Assembly (NCBI RefSeq): GCF_900143235.1
Contig: NZ_FRDF01000017.1
Coordinates: 1 to 64,000, forward strand
Direction of reading: 5' to 3'
Length of the DNA stretch: 64,000 nt
DNA from: Erythrobacter sanguineus
Lineage (GTDB): Bacteria; Pseudomonadota; Alphaproteobacteria; Sphingomonadales; Sphingomonadaceae
Position 1 is the stretch's first letter, and each line of letters starts with the position of its first letter. Below the pieces are notes generated by a model, which searched no databases, had not been told where the DNA came from, and was given only the letters and a program-made list of their open reading frames with translations. A program made the translations under genes and the position numbers. Below are positions 25,181 through 33,783 of this stretch, piece after piece.

Positions 25181-25651
25181 ATGGGAAAGCACGCACATGG
25201 CCATGCGCACCACGAACTGGACGGGCGCAACCTGATCGAAGCTGCCGCGCACGCGCTGATCGCGGCGGGCGAGCAGTGGACCACCATGCGTGAGACGGTG
25301 TTTGCCGAACTCGCGCGGCATGATCGCCCGGTCTCGGCCTATGACATTGCCGATAATCTTTCGGCGGCGCGCGGCAAGCGGGTGGCGCCCAATTCGGTCT
25401 ACCGTATCCTTGATGTGTTCGTGGCAAACAACCTCGCGATGCGGGTTGAAAGCGCCAATGCCTATCTCGCCAACACCCATCCCGGCTGCGCGCATGACTG
25501 TATTTTTCTGGTCTGTGACGAATGCGGCGAGGCTGCGCATATTGACGATGAAGACGTCAGCCGCAGCGTCCGCGCCATTGCCGCGGCCCGCCAGTTCAAG
25601 GCGGAGCGTCCGGTGCTGGAAATCCGCGGCCTGTGCAAAAGCTGCACCTGA
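25181..25651 (+). CDS. Fur-family repressor, probably Zur
   Basis: A 156-residue protein. The winged helix occupies ~20-90 (WTTMRETVFAELARHDRPVSAYDIADNL, NSVYRILDVFVANNL). The metal/dimerisation domain has HPGCAHDCIFLVCDECGEAAH and a C-terminal GLCKSC, giving the two CxxC pairs of the structural zinc site. The N-terminus is His-rich (GKHAHGHAHHE), seen in many zinc-responsive Zur members. I favour Zur over Fur, but the metal cannot be proven from sequence. No zinc transporter is adjacent. No obvious palindromic box was found directly upstream. Confidence 0.82.
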   Translation: MGKHAHGHAHHELDGRNLIEAAAHALIAAGEQWTTMRETVFAELARHDRPVSAYDIADNLSAARGKRVAPNSVYRILDVFVANNLAMRVESANAYLANTHPGCAHDCIFLVCDECGEAAHIDDEDVSRSVRAIAAARQFKAERPVLEIRGLCKSCT

Positions 25652-25763
25652 CCGGCGCGGCGGTTTCCTACAGGCCTTGCAGCGGGTAGAAGCGAGCTAT
25701 GAAGCTTCCCGTCTTTCTGGCCCGTCTGCCTTCCCGTTCGCGGCCCGGCGACAGGCCGGTTTT

Positions 25764-25777
25764 CTGTTCCTGAACAG
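25764..25777. promoter_or_regulatory. Perfect 14-base palindrome upstream of dxs
   Basis: CTGTTCCTGAACAG is two 6-base arms (CTGTTC/GAACAG) around CT, located 120 bases before the dxs start. It is a possible operator. The CTGT...ACAG ends recall LexA sites, but the spacing (six central bases) fits neither the gamma- nor the alphaproteobacterial consensus. Confidence 0.35.
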
Positions 25778-25853
25778 TGTCTCATGTGTCTCCAACAGGG
25801 CGCGTGCGTGCTGCTCGTCACACGGCCTGCCGGGGCCTGTTTGATCCTCATCA

Positions 25854-25871
25854 AGCCTGCATCGACAGGCT
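25854..25871 (+). promoter_or_regulatory. Hairpin followed by CGTTTTC in the dxs leader
   Basis: AGCCTG (25854-25859) pairs with CAGGCT (25866-25871) over CATCGA, followed by CGTTTTC, 27 bases before the dxs ATG. It could be a weak terminator or a leader hairpin; alternatively it belongs to the end of the Zur-like transcript. Confidence 0.35.
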
Positions 25872-25897
25872 CGTTTTCAGTGTGTAAGCTTTAAAAC

Positions 25898-27820
25898 ATG
25901 ACACAACCGCCTTACACCCCTTTGCTCGATCAGGTTGACACGCCTGATGACCTGCGCCGCCTCAAGCACGAGCAGCTTCGCCAGCTGGCCGACGAACTCC
26001 GCGCCGAAATGATCGACGCGGTCAGCACGTCGGGCGGACATCTGGGATCCGGGCTTGGCGTGGTCGAACTGACGGTTGCGATCCACTATGTCTTCAACAC
26101 CCCGGAAGACAAGCTGGTGTGGGATGTCGGGCACCAGTGCTATCCGCACAAGATCATCACCGGGCGGCGCGACCGGATTCGCACGCTGCGCCAGGGCGGC
26201 GGGCTGTCCGGCTTCACCAAGCGTTCGGAAAGCGAATATGACCCGTTCGGCGCGGCGCATTCCTCCACCTCGATTTCGGCGGCACTCGGCTTTGCCATCG
26301 GCAACAAGCTGCAAGGCAAGGCAGGGCGCGGGATCGCGGTGATCGGCGATGGCTCGATGAGCGCAGGCATGGCCTATGAGGCGATGAACAACGCATCCCA
26401 GGCTGGCAATCGGCTTGTGGTGATCCTCAATGATAATGACATGTCGATTGCCCCGCCGGTGGGCGGGCTGTCGGCCTATCTGGCGCGCATGGTGTCTTCG
26501 AGCGAATATCTCGGGATCCGCAGCCTCGCCAGCCGTGCGGTCAAGAAGCTGAGCCGCCGGATGCACGATACCATCGGCAAGGCCGAGGAATTCACCCGCG
26601 GCATGGTGACCGGCGGGACGCTGTTTGAAGAACTGGGCTTCTACTATGTCGGCCCGATCGACGGGCACAATCTCGATCATCTGCTGCCGGTGCTGGAAAA
26701 CGTGCGCGACACGTCCGAAGGCCCGGTGCTGATCCATGTCGTGACCGAAAAGGGCAAAGGCTATGCCCCGGCGGAAAACAGCGACGACAAGTATCACGGC
26801 GTTCCCAAGTTCGACGTCATCACCGGCGAGAAGAAGAAGGGCGCAGCCGGGCCGCCTGCCTATCAGGACGTGTTCGGTGAAACTCTGGCCAAGCTGGCCG
26901 AGACCGATCCGCGCATCTGCGCCATCACCGCCGCCATGCCGTCCGGCACCGGGGTCGACAAGTTCGCCAAGGCGCATCCTGCCCGCACTTTCGATGTCGG
27001 CATCGCGGAACAGCACGCGGTGACCTTTGCCGCGGGGATGGCAGCCGAAGGCATGCGGCCTTTCGCGGCGATCTATTCCACCTTCCTCCAGCGCGCCTAT
27101 GATCAGGTGGTGCATGATGTGTGCATCCAGAACCTGCCCGTGCGTTTTGCGATCGACCGCGCCGGGCTGGTCGGGGCCGACGGGGCCACGCATGCGGGCA
27201 GCTTTGACGTCACCTATCTTGCCACCCTGCCCAACATGGTGGTGATGGCCGCCGCCGACGAGGCGGAGCTGGTCCACATGACCTATACCGCGGTCGAACA
27301 TGATTCCGGCCCGATTGCCTTCCGCTATCCGCGCGGCAGCGGCACCGGGGTTCCCCTGCCGGAGGTTCCGCAGAAGCTCGAAATCGGCAAGGGGCGGCTG
27401 GTGCGCGAAGGCACGAAGGTCGCGATCCTGTCACTCGGGCCGCGTCTGGCCGAAGCGTTGAAGGCGGCTGACCAGCTGGAGGCCAAGGGGCTTTCAACCA
27501 CCGTCGCCGACATGCGCTTTGTCAAGCCATTGGACGAGGACCTGATCGCCCGCCTGATGCGCACGCATGAAGTGGTGGTGACGATCGAGGAAGGCGCGAT
27601 CGGCGGCCTCGGCGCGCATGTGCTGACCTATGCCTCCGACGAAGGCCTGACCGATGCCGGGCTGAAGGTGCGCACCATGCGCCTGCCCGATAGTTTCATC
27701 GATCAGGACGATCCGGTGAAGCAGTATGACGAGGCCCGCCTCAATGCCCCGCACATCGTCGAGACGGTGCTGAAGGCGCTGAAGCACAATTCCGCCGCGA
27801 TCGAGGAAGCGCGGGCGTAA
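25898..27820 (+). CDS. dxs: 1-deoxy-D-xylulose-5-phosphate synthase
   Basis: A 640-residue thiamine diphosphate enzyme that condenses pyruvate and glyceraldehyde 3-phosphate, the first step of the MEP isoprenoid pathway. Landmarks are [39 protein letters not shown], the ThDP motif [16 protein letters not shown], the pyrimidine-domain glutamate in [16 protein letters not shown] and [18 protein letters not shown]. Length and domain order are normal. The product feeds carotenoid, quinone and hopanoid synthesis. It is transcribed alone; the next gene is convergent. Confidence 0.97.
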   Translation: MTQPPYTPLLDQVDTPDDLRRLKHEQLRQLADELRAEMIDAVSTSGGHLGSGLGVVELTVAIHYVFNTPEDKLVWDVGHQCYPHKIITGRRDRIRTLRQGGGLSGFTKRSESEYDPFGAAHSSTSISAALGFAIGNKLQGKAGRGIAVIGDGSMSAGMAYEAMNNASQAGNRLVVILNDNDMSIAPPVGGLSAYLARMVSSSEYLGIRSLASRAVKKLSRRMHDTIGKAEEFTRGMVTGGTLFEELGFYYVGPIDGHNLDHLLPVLENVRDTSEGPVLIHVVTEKGKGYAPAENSDDKYHGVPKFDVITGEKKKGAAGPPAYQDVFGETLAKLAETDPRICAITAAMPSGTGVDKFAKAHPARTFDVGIAEQHAVTFAAGMAAEGMRPFAAIYSTFLQRAYDQVVHDVCIQNLPVRFAIDRAGLVGADGATHAGSFDVTYLATLPNMVVMAAADEAELVHMTYTAVEHDSGPIAFRYPRGSGTGVPLPEVPQKLEIGKGRLVREGTKVAILSLGPRLAEALKAADQLEAKGLSTTVADMRFVKPLDEDLIARLMRTHEVVVTIEEGAIGGLGAHVLTYASDEGLTDAGLKVRTMRLPDSFIDQDDPVKQYDEARLNAPHIVETVLKALKHNSAAIEEARA

Positions 27821-27821
27821 G

Positions 27822-28829
27822 TCAGCGGGTTGCCGGAATGCTCCGCGCGGTAAGCTGGATCCGCTCGATAAGAGCGCGCGGCGTCGGGGGCGGCGCGCTG
27901 GCTTGCGGATCGGGGGGTTCGGCGGAGGGGTCGATCTCCGTCGCAGTCTGGGGCGGAGATGCGGTGTCGTCCACCACCTCGCCCTTCAATGCGGCGATCT
28001 CGCGTTCGCGCATGGCGAGGTAGGTGTCGCGGCGCATCGCGTAGGGATCATCCGAAGCGGCGATCTCCTGCAATTCCGCGTCGAATTCCAGCCGCTGATC
28101 GAGCCCGTTCACCACGAAATAGGTCGCCGCATAGGCCGGACGATTGAAGGGCCGCCCCACCGCCACCGGCAACAGCAGCTGATCGAGCGTGCTGCCGACA
28201 AGATCGCGCACCGAGGTCGCGCCGGTCACCGGCAGATAGAGATAGGCCCCCGGCCCGGCCCCGTAATACCCCATCGTGTTGGCAAAGCCGTTGCGGCGAT
28301 ACGGCAGACCGATCCCCGGCTTGCCCGCGATGTCGACCAGCCCGCCCAGTCCCAGCGTCGAATTGATCGCCAACCGCCCGAGTGTCTCGACCGCCTTGCC
28401 GACCTTGCCTTGCAACAGGAAGTTCAATGCGTTGCTTGGCTCGCCAAGATTGCGCACGACATTGCCGAGGCCATCGCGCAGCGGTTCGGGCAGTCCGTCG
28501 CGGTAGGCATAGGCGACCGGTTCGACCAGCGCCTGGTCAACCGCCTGGGTGATGCGGTAGCTTTCGGCGTTGAGCTTTTCGACCGGGTCACCTTCGGGCG
28601 GGCCGTAGCTGCCTTCGATGATGATCTCGCCGCTTTCCTCGATCGGCGCACCTTCACCGGGCGACGTCGGCTCAACTTCAGAAGACGTCTGTTCGCCTTC
28701 GGCGTGCTGCAACGACCATGCCAGCGCGGAGACAGGCAGCGGCTCGGGTGCTTGCGCCGGTACGCCCGGCAGCGCCAGCGCCGCGCTCAGGAGCGGCTGG
28801 GAAACAGTGAAAAGTGCGAGGTTCGACAT
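27822..28829 (-). CDS. mlaA: MlaA (VacJ)-family outer-membrane lipid asymmetry protein
   Basis: A 335-residue protein. The MlaA core spans ~80-285: DPVEKLNAESYRITQAVDQAL, VRNLGEPSNALNFLLQGK, RLAINSTLGLGGLVDIA, and TLDQLLLPVAVGRPFNRPAYAA. MlaA removes phospholipids from the outer leaflet of the outer membrane. E. coli MlaA is a lipoprotein, but no lipobox cysteine occurs in the first 40 residues here; an ordinary signal-like segment (LLSAALALPGVPAQA) is present instead. An acidic N-terminal linker and a Pro-rich C-terminal tail extend the domain. No other mla genes are nearby. Confidence 0.9.
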   Translation of the reverse strand: MSNLALFTVSQPLLSAALALPGVPAQAPEPLPVSALAWSLQHAEGEQTSSEVEPTSPGEGAPIEESGEIIIEGSYGPPEGDPVEKLNAESYRITQAVDQALVEPVAYAYRDGLPEPLRDGLGNVVRNLGEPSNALNFLLQGKVGKAVETLGRLAINSTLGLGGLVDIAGKPGIGLPYRRNGFANTMGYYGAGPGAYLYLPVTGATSVRDLVGSTLDQLLLPVAVGRPFNRPAYAATYFVVNGLDQRLEFDAELQEIAASDDPYAMRRDTYLAMREREIAALKGEVVDDTASPPQTATEIDPSAEPPDPQASAPPPTPRALIERIQLTARSIPATR

Positions 28830-28906
28830 ACCATTCCTTTGTTTCCTCGTTGCCCCCCCCTGTCTATACGCAAGCTGAATTCTCCATCGTAAAAGTGCAA
28901 GGTGCC

Positions 28907-29704
28907 ATGTCCCTGATCCAGATTGCCCGCGAAGGCCCCGTTACCATCCTCACGCTTGACCGGGCGGATACCATGAACCCGCTGGGCGCGCCCGGCGACG
29001 GGGATGAGTTCGTCCGGGTGGCGAACGCGATCAACCGCGATATGGAGTGCCGGGTGGTTATTCTGACCGGCGCGGGCCGCGCGTTCAGCGCGGGCGGCGA
29101 TATCAAGGCGATGCGGGACAAGACCGGCACCTTCGGCGGCACCACCCCTGCAATTTCAGATGGTTATCGCGACAACATCCACCTGATGCTGCGCGCTCTT
29201 TACGGGTTGCGGGTGCCGGTGATTGCGGCGGTGAACGGCCCGGCGATCGGTCTGGGCTGCGATGTCGCCTGCCTCGCCGATATCCGCATTGCCAGCGAGA
29301 ATGCGAAATTCGGGGTGACCTTCCTCAAGCTCGGCATCATCCCCGGTGATGGCGGCACATGGATCCTGCCGCGCGTGATCGGGATGAGCCGTGCGGCGGA
29401 ACTGTTCTACACCGGCGATGTGATCGACGCCGCCACCGCGAAGGACTGGGGCCTGGTCAGCCGGGTGGTCGCACCGGATGCGCTGATGGACGAAGCCCGC
29501 GCGCTGGCGGGGCGCATCGCCTTGCTTCCCCCCCATTCGCTGCGCCACACCAAGAACCTGCTGCGCCAAGGCCAGCAGACCAGCTATGATACGGCGCTGG
29601 AACTTGCGGCCAATACGCAGGCGATGATGCACACCACAGCCGACCATGCCGAAGGGGTGGCGGCGCTGATCGAAAAGCGCAGCGCGGTCTTCAAGGGCGA
29701 ATAG
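28907..29704 (+). CDS. Crotonase-family protein (enoyl-CoA hydratase-like)
   Basis: A 265-residue protein of the crotonase fold, with the oxyanion-hole segments FSAGGDIKAM and VNGPAIGLGCDVACLADIRIA. The usual catalytic glutamates of enoyl-CoA hydratase are not conserved by my reading: the first position is Asp (GCD) and the second falls in GVTFLKLG without an acid. The hallmark IPGDGGTWILPR differs from IPGAGGTQ. It may therefore be an isomerase or another acyl-CoA enzyme. The ATG at 28907 follows AAGG; the open frame upstream overlaps the mlaA promoter. Confidence 0.85.
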   Translation: MSLIQIAREGPVTILTLDRADTMNPLGAPGDGDEFVRVANAINRDMECRVVILTGAGRAFSAGGDIKAMRDKTGTFGGTTPAISDGYRDNIHLMLRALYGLRVPVIAAVNGPAIGLGCDVACLADIRIASENAKFGVTFLKLGIIPGDGGTWILPRVIGMSRAAELFYTGDVIDAATAKDWGLVSRVVAPDALMDEARALAGRIALLPPHSLRHTKNLLRQGQQTSYDTALELAANTQAMMHTTADHAEGVAALIEKRSAVFKGE

Positions 29705-29713
29705 CAGCGCGCC

Positions 29714-30391
29714 TCAGCCGAGCCACTTCCACACACCGGCCGGAATGCCTGCCAGCCACAGGTGGAGCCAGCTGAAGCCGAGGAACAGCGCCAGCCCCAC
29801 ACCCAGCGGCACCGGGCCGACCAACAAGAGCTTGCCCCAGCGCGGCCAGTAACTGGTCTTGCTTTCCCATTCGGCCCAGGCGTCGCCCATCAACACCTCT
29901 TTCTTGGCGTCCTGCATCCGCGCGCCGACCAGCGCGAGGATCCCCATGGCCAGCGCCACGATCAGAGTGCGGATGCTCCACCACAGAACGATGTGCGAGA
30001 GTGCCCACAGGCCAATGCCCCACATCATCGGGTGGCGTGTTACCGTGAATACGCCGCGCGGGGTCGCGCGGGCCTGCGCTTCGGCCATCGGGGTCGGCAG
30101 CGCGGGGTTGCCGATCAGCGAGCCTGCCAGCAGGATCATTGCGGGGATCGTCAGCGCCGTGGCGATGATCCAGCCGATTGTGCCCGAACCGGGCAAGTCG
30201 GCGGGCGGCGCGGCCTTGAAGGCAAAGTAAACCCACGCCAGCGTCGCGACGCTGACCAACGTATAGGCAATCTGGAAGCCGCCCGCCCCCATCGCCTTGA
30301 CCATCGGCGCCCGCAATGGATGCGACATGGCGAAATGCGATCCGACAAAGGCGACATTGGCCGCAATCAGACCCGACAAGGCTTCGTTCAT
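29714..30391 (-). CDS. NnrU-family membrane protein
   Basis: A 225-residue protein with six predicted transmembrane segments. Segments SHPLRAPMVKAMGAGGFQ, TRHPMMWGIGLWALSHI and WAEWESKTSYWPRWGK are typical of NnrU/isoprenylcysteine-methyltransferase-like proteins, including the conserved RHP motif. NnrU was first linked to nitrite reductase expression; in most genomes its role is unknown. No denitrification genes are in this window. I chose the ATG at 30391, preceded by GGGAGGTG. A second minus-strand frame over the same bases is a shadow. Confidence 0.85.
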   Translation of the reverse strand: MNEALSGLIAANVAFVGSHFAMSHPLRAPMVKAMGAGGFQIAYTLVSVATLAWVYFAFKAAPPADLPGSGTIGWIIATALTIPAMILLAGSLIGNPALPTPMAEAQARATPRGVFTVTRHPMMWGIGLWALSHIVLWWSIRTLIVALAMGILALVGARMQDAKKEVLMGDAWAEWESKTSYWPRWGKLLLVGPVPLGVGLALFLGFSWLHLWLAGIPAGVWKWLG

Positions 30392-30434
30392 CACCCGCAC
30401 CTCCCGCAAGCACGTTCCCCAACCATGGGGCAGC

Positions 30435-30947
30435 CTAATCTTCAATTGCGATCAGTTCCACCTTGAAGACGAGCGTCGCATTGCCCGGAATGGGACCGCG
30501 TCCGACCGGGCCGTAGGCGAGGTTCGAGGGAATCGCGATCTCGATGATCTCGCCCACACCCATCTGCGGGATGGCACGCTGCCAACCTTCAACCAGCCGG
30601 CCCAGCGAGAAAGTCGCCGGACTGCCGCGCTGATAGGAACTGTCGAACACCGTGCCATCGAGCAATCGCCCTTCGTAATGGACAGTGATCCGGTCAGCGA
30701 CGGTCGGCTTGCGGTCCGATGCAAGGTAGCGGATCCAGCGCCAGCGCACGCCGCCTTCGACAAAATGCCACCCATCCCCGGCAGTCAGGCCGAGCAGATA
30801 GATCTGCTGTTGTGAGTGCCAGGCCGGGCTTTGCGCATCGGGGTTCGCGCCGGCGTCGTTCGGCCCGGCTTGCGCAAAGGCTGGCTGAACGGCGAACAGC
30901 GGCGAGGCAGCAAGGGCTGCGGCGAGCAGTTTCGCGGGCAACCGCAT
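30435..30947 (-). CDS. FKBP-type peptidyl-prolyl isomerase, exported
   Basis: A 170-residue protein with a signal peptide (MRLPAKLLAAALAASPLFAVQPAFA) and a C-terminal FKBP domain (~80-168: VHYEGRLLDGTVFDSSYQRG, LVEGWQRAIPQMGVGE, IPSNLAYG, GNATLVFKVEL). It catalyses cis/trans isomerisation of proline bonds in the periplasm. Its start codon shares a base with the stop of the upstream amidohydrolase (TAATG), so the two are coupled. Confidence 0.92.
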   Translation of the reverse strand: MRLPAKLLAAALAASPLFAVQPAFAQAGPNDAGANPDAQSPAWHSQQQIYLLGLTAGDGWHFVEGGVRWRWIRYLASDRKPTVADRITVHYEGRLLDGTVFDSSYQRGSPATFSLGRLVEGWQRAIPQMGVGEIIEIAIPSNLAYGPVGRGPIPGNATLVFKVELIAIED

Positions 30948-32266
30948 TACCAGTCGTAAGCCTTGGGCAGTTCGCTTTCGTCCAGATCGCGGTAACGGTT
31001 TCGCAAGCCGCTCTGGTGGCTTTCAAGGCTTTGTTCGACCCCGCCGATGAAGACCCGTGTGGGAACGCTTCCCACTTCAAGCGGGTCACCGTCCCACAAT
31101 ACCACATCGCCCAGCGCCCCCGGCTTCAGCACCCCGGCCTTGCCGCCCATGCCGCTGATTTCGGCAGGGACGGAACTGATCGCGGCAAAGGCCTTGCCCC
31201 ATTCCATCCCGGTTGCGCCGGGAACACGGGTGAGCGCGACCAGATTGCCCGCCACCTGTTGCAAACGGCGCGGATCCTTCATGGTCGCGGCGTTGATCGC
31301 AACCTTCACGCCCGCGCGTGCCAACCTTCCGGCGTTGCTCTGGGTTGCGCCAAGCTGTTCGAAGGTGTCGGGCAGATCGATCAGGCCATTGGCAATCACC
31401 GGCACGCCCGCCGCGGCGATCTCGCTCGCCACCAGCCAGCCCTCGGTCACGCCGACCAGCACCAAGTCGAGCTTTGGAAACTCGGACGTGAGCGCGAGCA
31501 CGGCGCGAATATCGGCCGCCCGTTCAACCGCGACATAAAGCTTCTGCCGCCCGGTCACCACCGGCACCAACGCTTCGGCATCAAAGCGGCTCAGCAGCAC
31601 TTCGTCATCCTTGACGATTTCTGTGGTCTGCGGCGTTCCGCTTGCGCCGACCAGCGCCTGCGCTTCGCGCAGGCTCGCGCGCAGCAGCGTGTGTGCCGCC
31701 GCACGGCTGCCGCCCGCAAGCCGTGCTCCGCCTTCGCCGAGGTTGACCATCTGGAACGCCCGCGCCTGCATCACGGCGCGGGAATCCCCATCCAGATCGA
31801 TGATCGCTCCCTGCCCGGCAAAGATCGAACCGGCCGGCACCGTGGTGGTTGCCGCGCGGGTGATTCCGGCAGCACGATGCACGAGAATGTGCTGCGAGGA
31901 GGGGTTGATCGCGGTCGCCGCATCCAGCGCCGCGCTGAAGGGGGCGCCGCGTGCACGGGTATCGTTCGAATCGCTCACCGCCGAAACATCCATGAGGCCG
32001 AGCGAGGTGATGGTCGCGAAGATGCCGGGCGTGACCCATGCTCCGCCCGCATCAACCGAACTGCCCGTTGCCGGAGCGCCCGCAGCGGCGCCGGCATAGA
32101 CCACGCTGCCGCCGCGCACGATCACGGTGCCGCCTTCGATCGGGGCGCCGCCATCGCCCAGCACCAGCCGGGCATTGGTGATGGTCACATCCTGCGCCAG
32201 CGCCGGGGAGGTCATGGCAGCGAAAACGGCAAGGGCGCTCAGGCCGCAGCTCGCAAACCGCTTCAT
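30947..32266 (-). CDS. Amidohydrolase-fold protein lacking metal ligands
   Basis: A 439-residue protein with a signal peptide (LSALAVFAAMTSPALA) and the full amidohydrolase architecture: N-terminal beta-domain, TIM barrel, and C-terminal GDVVLWDGDPLEV. The expected HxH after strand 1 is replaced (TPGIFATITSLG). The positions corresponding to HNH and FHH in the neighbouring paralogue read YVAVERAAD and LVGVTEGW, and the HSDD position reads INAAT. It therefore appears unable to bind the catalytic metals, a pseudoenzyme, perhaps a structural partner of the active paralogue whose stop overlaps its start (ATGA). It is followed by FKBP. Confidence 0.88.
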   Translation of the reverse strand: MKRFASCGLSALAVFAAMTSPALAQDVTITNARLVLGDGGAPIEGGTVIVRGGSVVYAGAAAGAPATGSSVDAGGAWVTPGIFATITSLGLMDVSAVSDSNDTRARGAPFSAALDAATAINPSSQHILVHRAAGITRAATTTVPAGSIFAGQGAIIDLDGDSRAVMQARAFQMVNLGEGGARLAGGSRAAAHTLLRASLREAQALVGASGTPQTTEIVKDDEVLLSRFDAEALVPVVTGRQKLYVAVERAADIRAVLALTSEFPKLDLVLVGVTEGWLVASEIAAAGVPVIANGLIDLPDTFEQLGATQSNAGRLARAGVKVAINAATMKDPRRLQQVAGNLVALTRVPGATGMEWGKAFAAISSVPAEISGMGGKAGVLKPGALGDVVLWDGDPLEVGSVPTRVFIGGVEQSLESHQSGLRNRYRDLDESELPKAYDW

Positions 32267-33696
32267 TTCACATCTCCTTCGCCGGGCTGGCCCAGCTCGA
32301 AATCGCTCACCGGACGGCGTTTGGGGTCCAGCGCGTCGAACATCAGCGCGCCATCGATCCAGACCTTCTCGGGCCGGGAATAGACGCTCAGCGGATCACC
32401 GTTCCACAGCACCACGTCAGCCATCTTGCCCGGTTCAAGACTGCCGGTCATCGCTTCGATCCCCATCGCCTTGGCCGCGTTAAAGGTGATCCACTGGATC
32501 ACCGTGGCATCGGAAATGTCGATGCCGAGCCGGAGGCCCGCCTTCTGAGCCTTGCGTGCTTCCTGATTGAGCCGCTGGATATCGTCCTGATCGTCCGAAT
32601 GGATCACCACGCAGGCGCCGGCCTGATGGAGGTAGGCGGCGTTTTCCATGATGCCGTCATAGCTTTCCATCTTGAAGCCGTACCAGTCGGCCCAGATTGC
32701 GCTGCACACGTCATTTGCCCGAAGCAGATCGCCGATCTTGTAAGCTTCGACTGCGTGATGGAAGGCGGTGACCTTGTAACCCATCTCCTTGGCCATATCC
32801 ATCACCAGCGCCATCTCGTCAGCGCGGTAGCAATGGTTGTGGACCAGGATTTCGCCCTTGAGCACGCCCACCAGCGTTTCCTTGCCGAGGTCGCGCTTTA
32901 CCCCCTTCCCCGAGGCTTGATCATTGGCATAATCGATCGCATCGAACCATGTGTCGCGGTTGACGGCAAGGTTGCCCATCCGCGTCGAGGGCATCCGCCC
33001 CCGGCTGCCATAAACGCGCTTGGGGTTTTCCCCGCAGGCCATCTTGAAGCCATGGGGCGCGCCGGGAAACTTCATCTGCTGCATCGTGCGTCCGGGCACA
33101 TTTTTCAGCGTGACCGAACGCCCGCCCATCAGATTGGCCGAGCCGGGCAGGATCTGCAACGCCGTGATCCCGCCATTGGCAAGCGCGCGGGTAAAGCCCG
33201 GATCCTGCGGCCAGATCGAATGTTCGGCCCAGACTTCGGGCGTGGTCGGGCTGGTCGCCTCGTTCCCGTCGGAATGCGCATCGACCCCGGGCGAGGGATA
33301 ATCGCCAAGGTGCGAGTGGATGTCGATGATGCCGGGGGTGACAAACTTGCCTGTCCCGTCGAACACCGCGATATCGGCCGGGATCGGGGTGTCCGGCCCG
33401 CCTACGGCGACGATCTTGCCGCCGCTGAAGAACACCACGCCATTCTCGATCCTGCCACCGCGCCCGTCGAACACGGTCGCGCCTTTCAGCGCGGTGGCGA
33501 TGCCGGGATAGGCCTTGTAGGTCGAGGCGAACACGCCCTCGCTTTCGATCCTGGCGGCGAAGGTCTTGTCATCGGACCTGGCGCTGCCGGTTTCGCCTGC
33601 ACTGCCCGTCGTCGCGCAAGCGGTGAGCGCCAGCGCGCTCGCCAAGGTGGCCAGCACGCCCGTGCGCGCCCGCAGTCTGAATTCTGGTATCATCAA
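32263..33696 (-). CDS. Metal-dependent amidohydrolase, exported lipoprotein
   Basis: A 477-residue protein. The N-terminal hydrophobic stretch ends in LTACATTG, a likely lipobox. Metal motifs are intact: TPGIIDIHSHLGDYPSP, GEILVHNHCYRAD, VTAFHHAVEAYK and VVIHSDDQD. The C-terminus GKMADVVLWNGDPLSVYSRP is typical of imidazolonepropionase/prolidase-like amidohydrolases. Its substrate may be a dipeptide or cyclic amide, suggested by the POT peptide transporter 88 bases upstream on the same strand. It overlaps its metal-less paralogue by four bases. Confidence 0.88.
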   Translation of the reverse strand: MMIPEFRLRARTGVLATLASALALTACATTGSAGETGSARSDDKTFAARIESEGVFASTYKAYPGIATALKGATVFDGRGGRIENGVVFFSGGKIVAVGGPDTPIPADIAVFDGTGKFVTPGIIDIHSHLGDYPSPGVDAHSDGNEATSPTTPEVWAEHSIWPQDPGFTRALANGGITALQILPGSANLMGGRSVTLKNVPGRTMQQMKFPGAPHGFKMACGENPKRVYGSRGRMPSTRMGNLAVNRDTWFDAIDYANDQASGKGVKRDLGKETLVGVLKGEILVHNHCYRADEMALVMDMAKEMGYKVTAFHHAVEAYKIGDLLRANDVCSAIWADWYGFKMESYDGIMENAAYLHQAGACVVIHSDDQDDIQRLNQEARKAQKAGLRLGIDISDATVIQWITFNAAKAMGIEAMTGSLEPGKMADVVLWNGDPLSVYSRPEKVWIDGALMFDALDPKRRPVSDFELGQPGEGDVK

Positions 33697-33783
33697 AAAC
33701 CCTTCCCGTCGTCCCGGAACCGAGTGTGCTGGGAAAACGGGAAGCTGTCCATGTTGTTGGACGAATTTTATGTCAGATCACGG

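Noticed and set aside
29691-30422. Second minus-strand frame of 243 codons over the NnrU gene
   Set aside because: Out of frame with the membrane protein that has NnrU motifs and a good ribosome site; codon content is a shadow.
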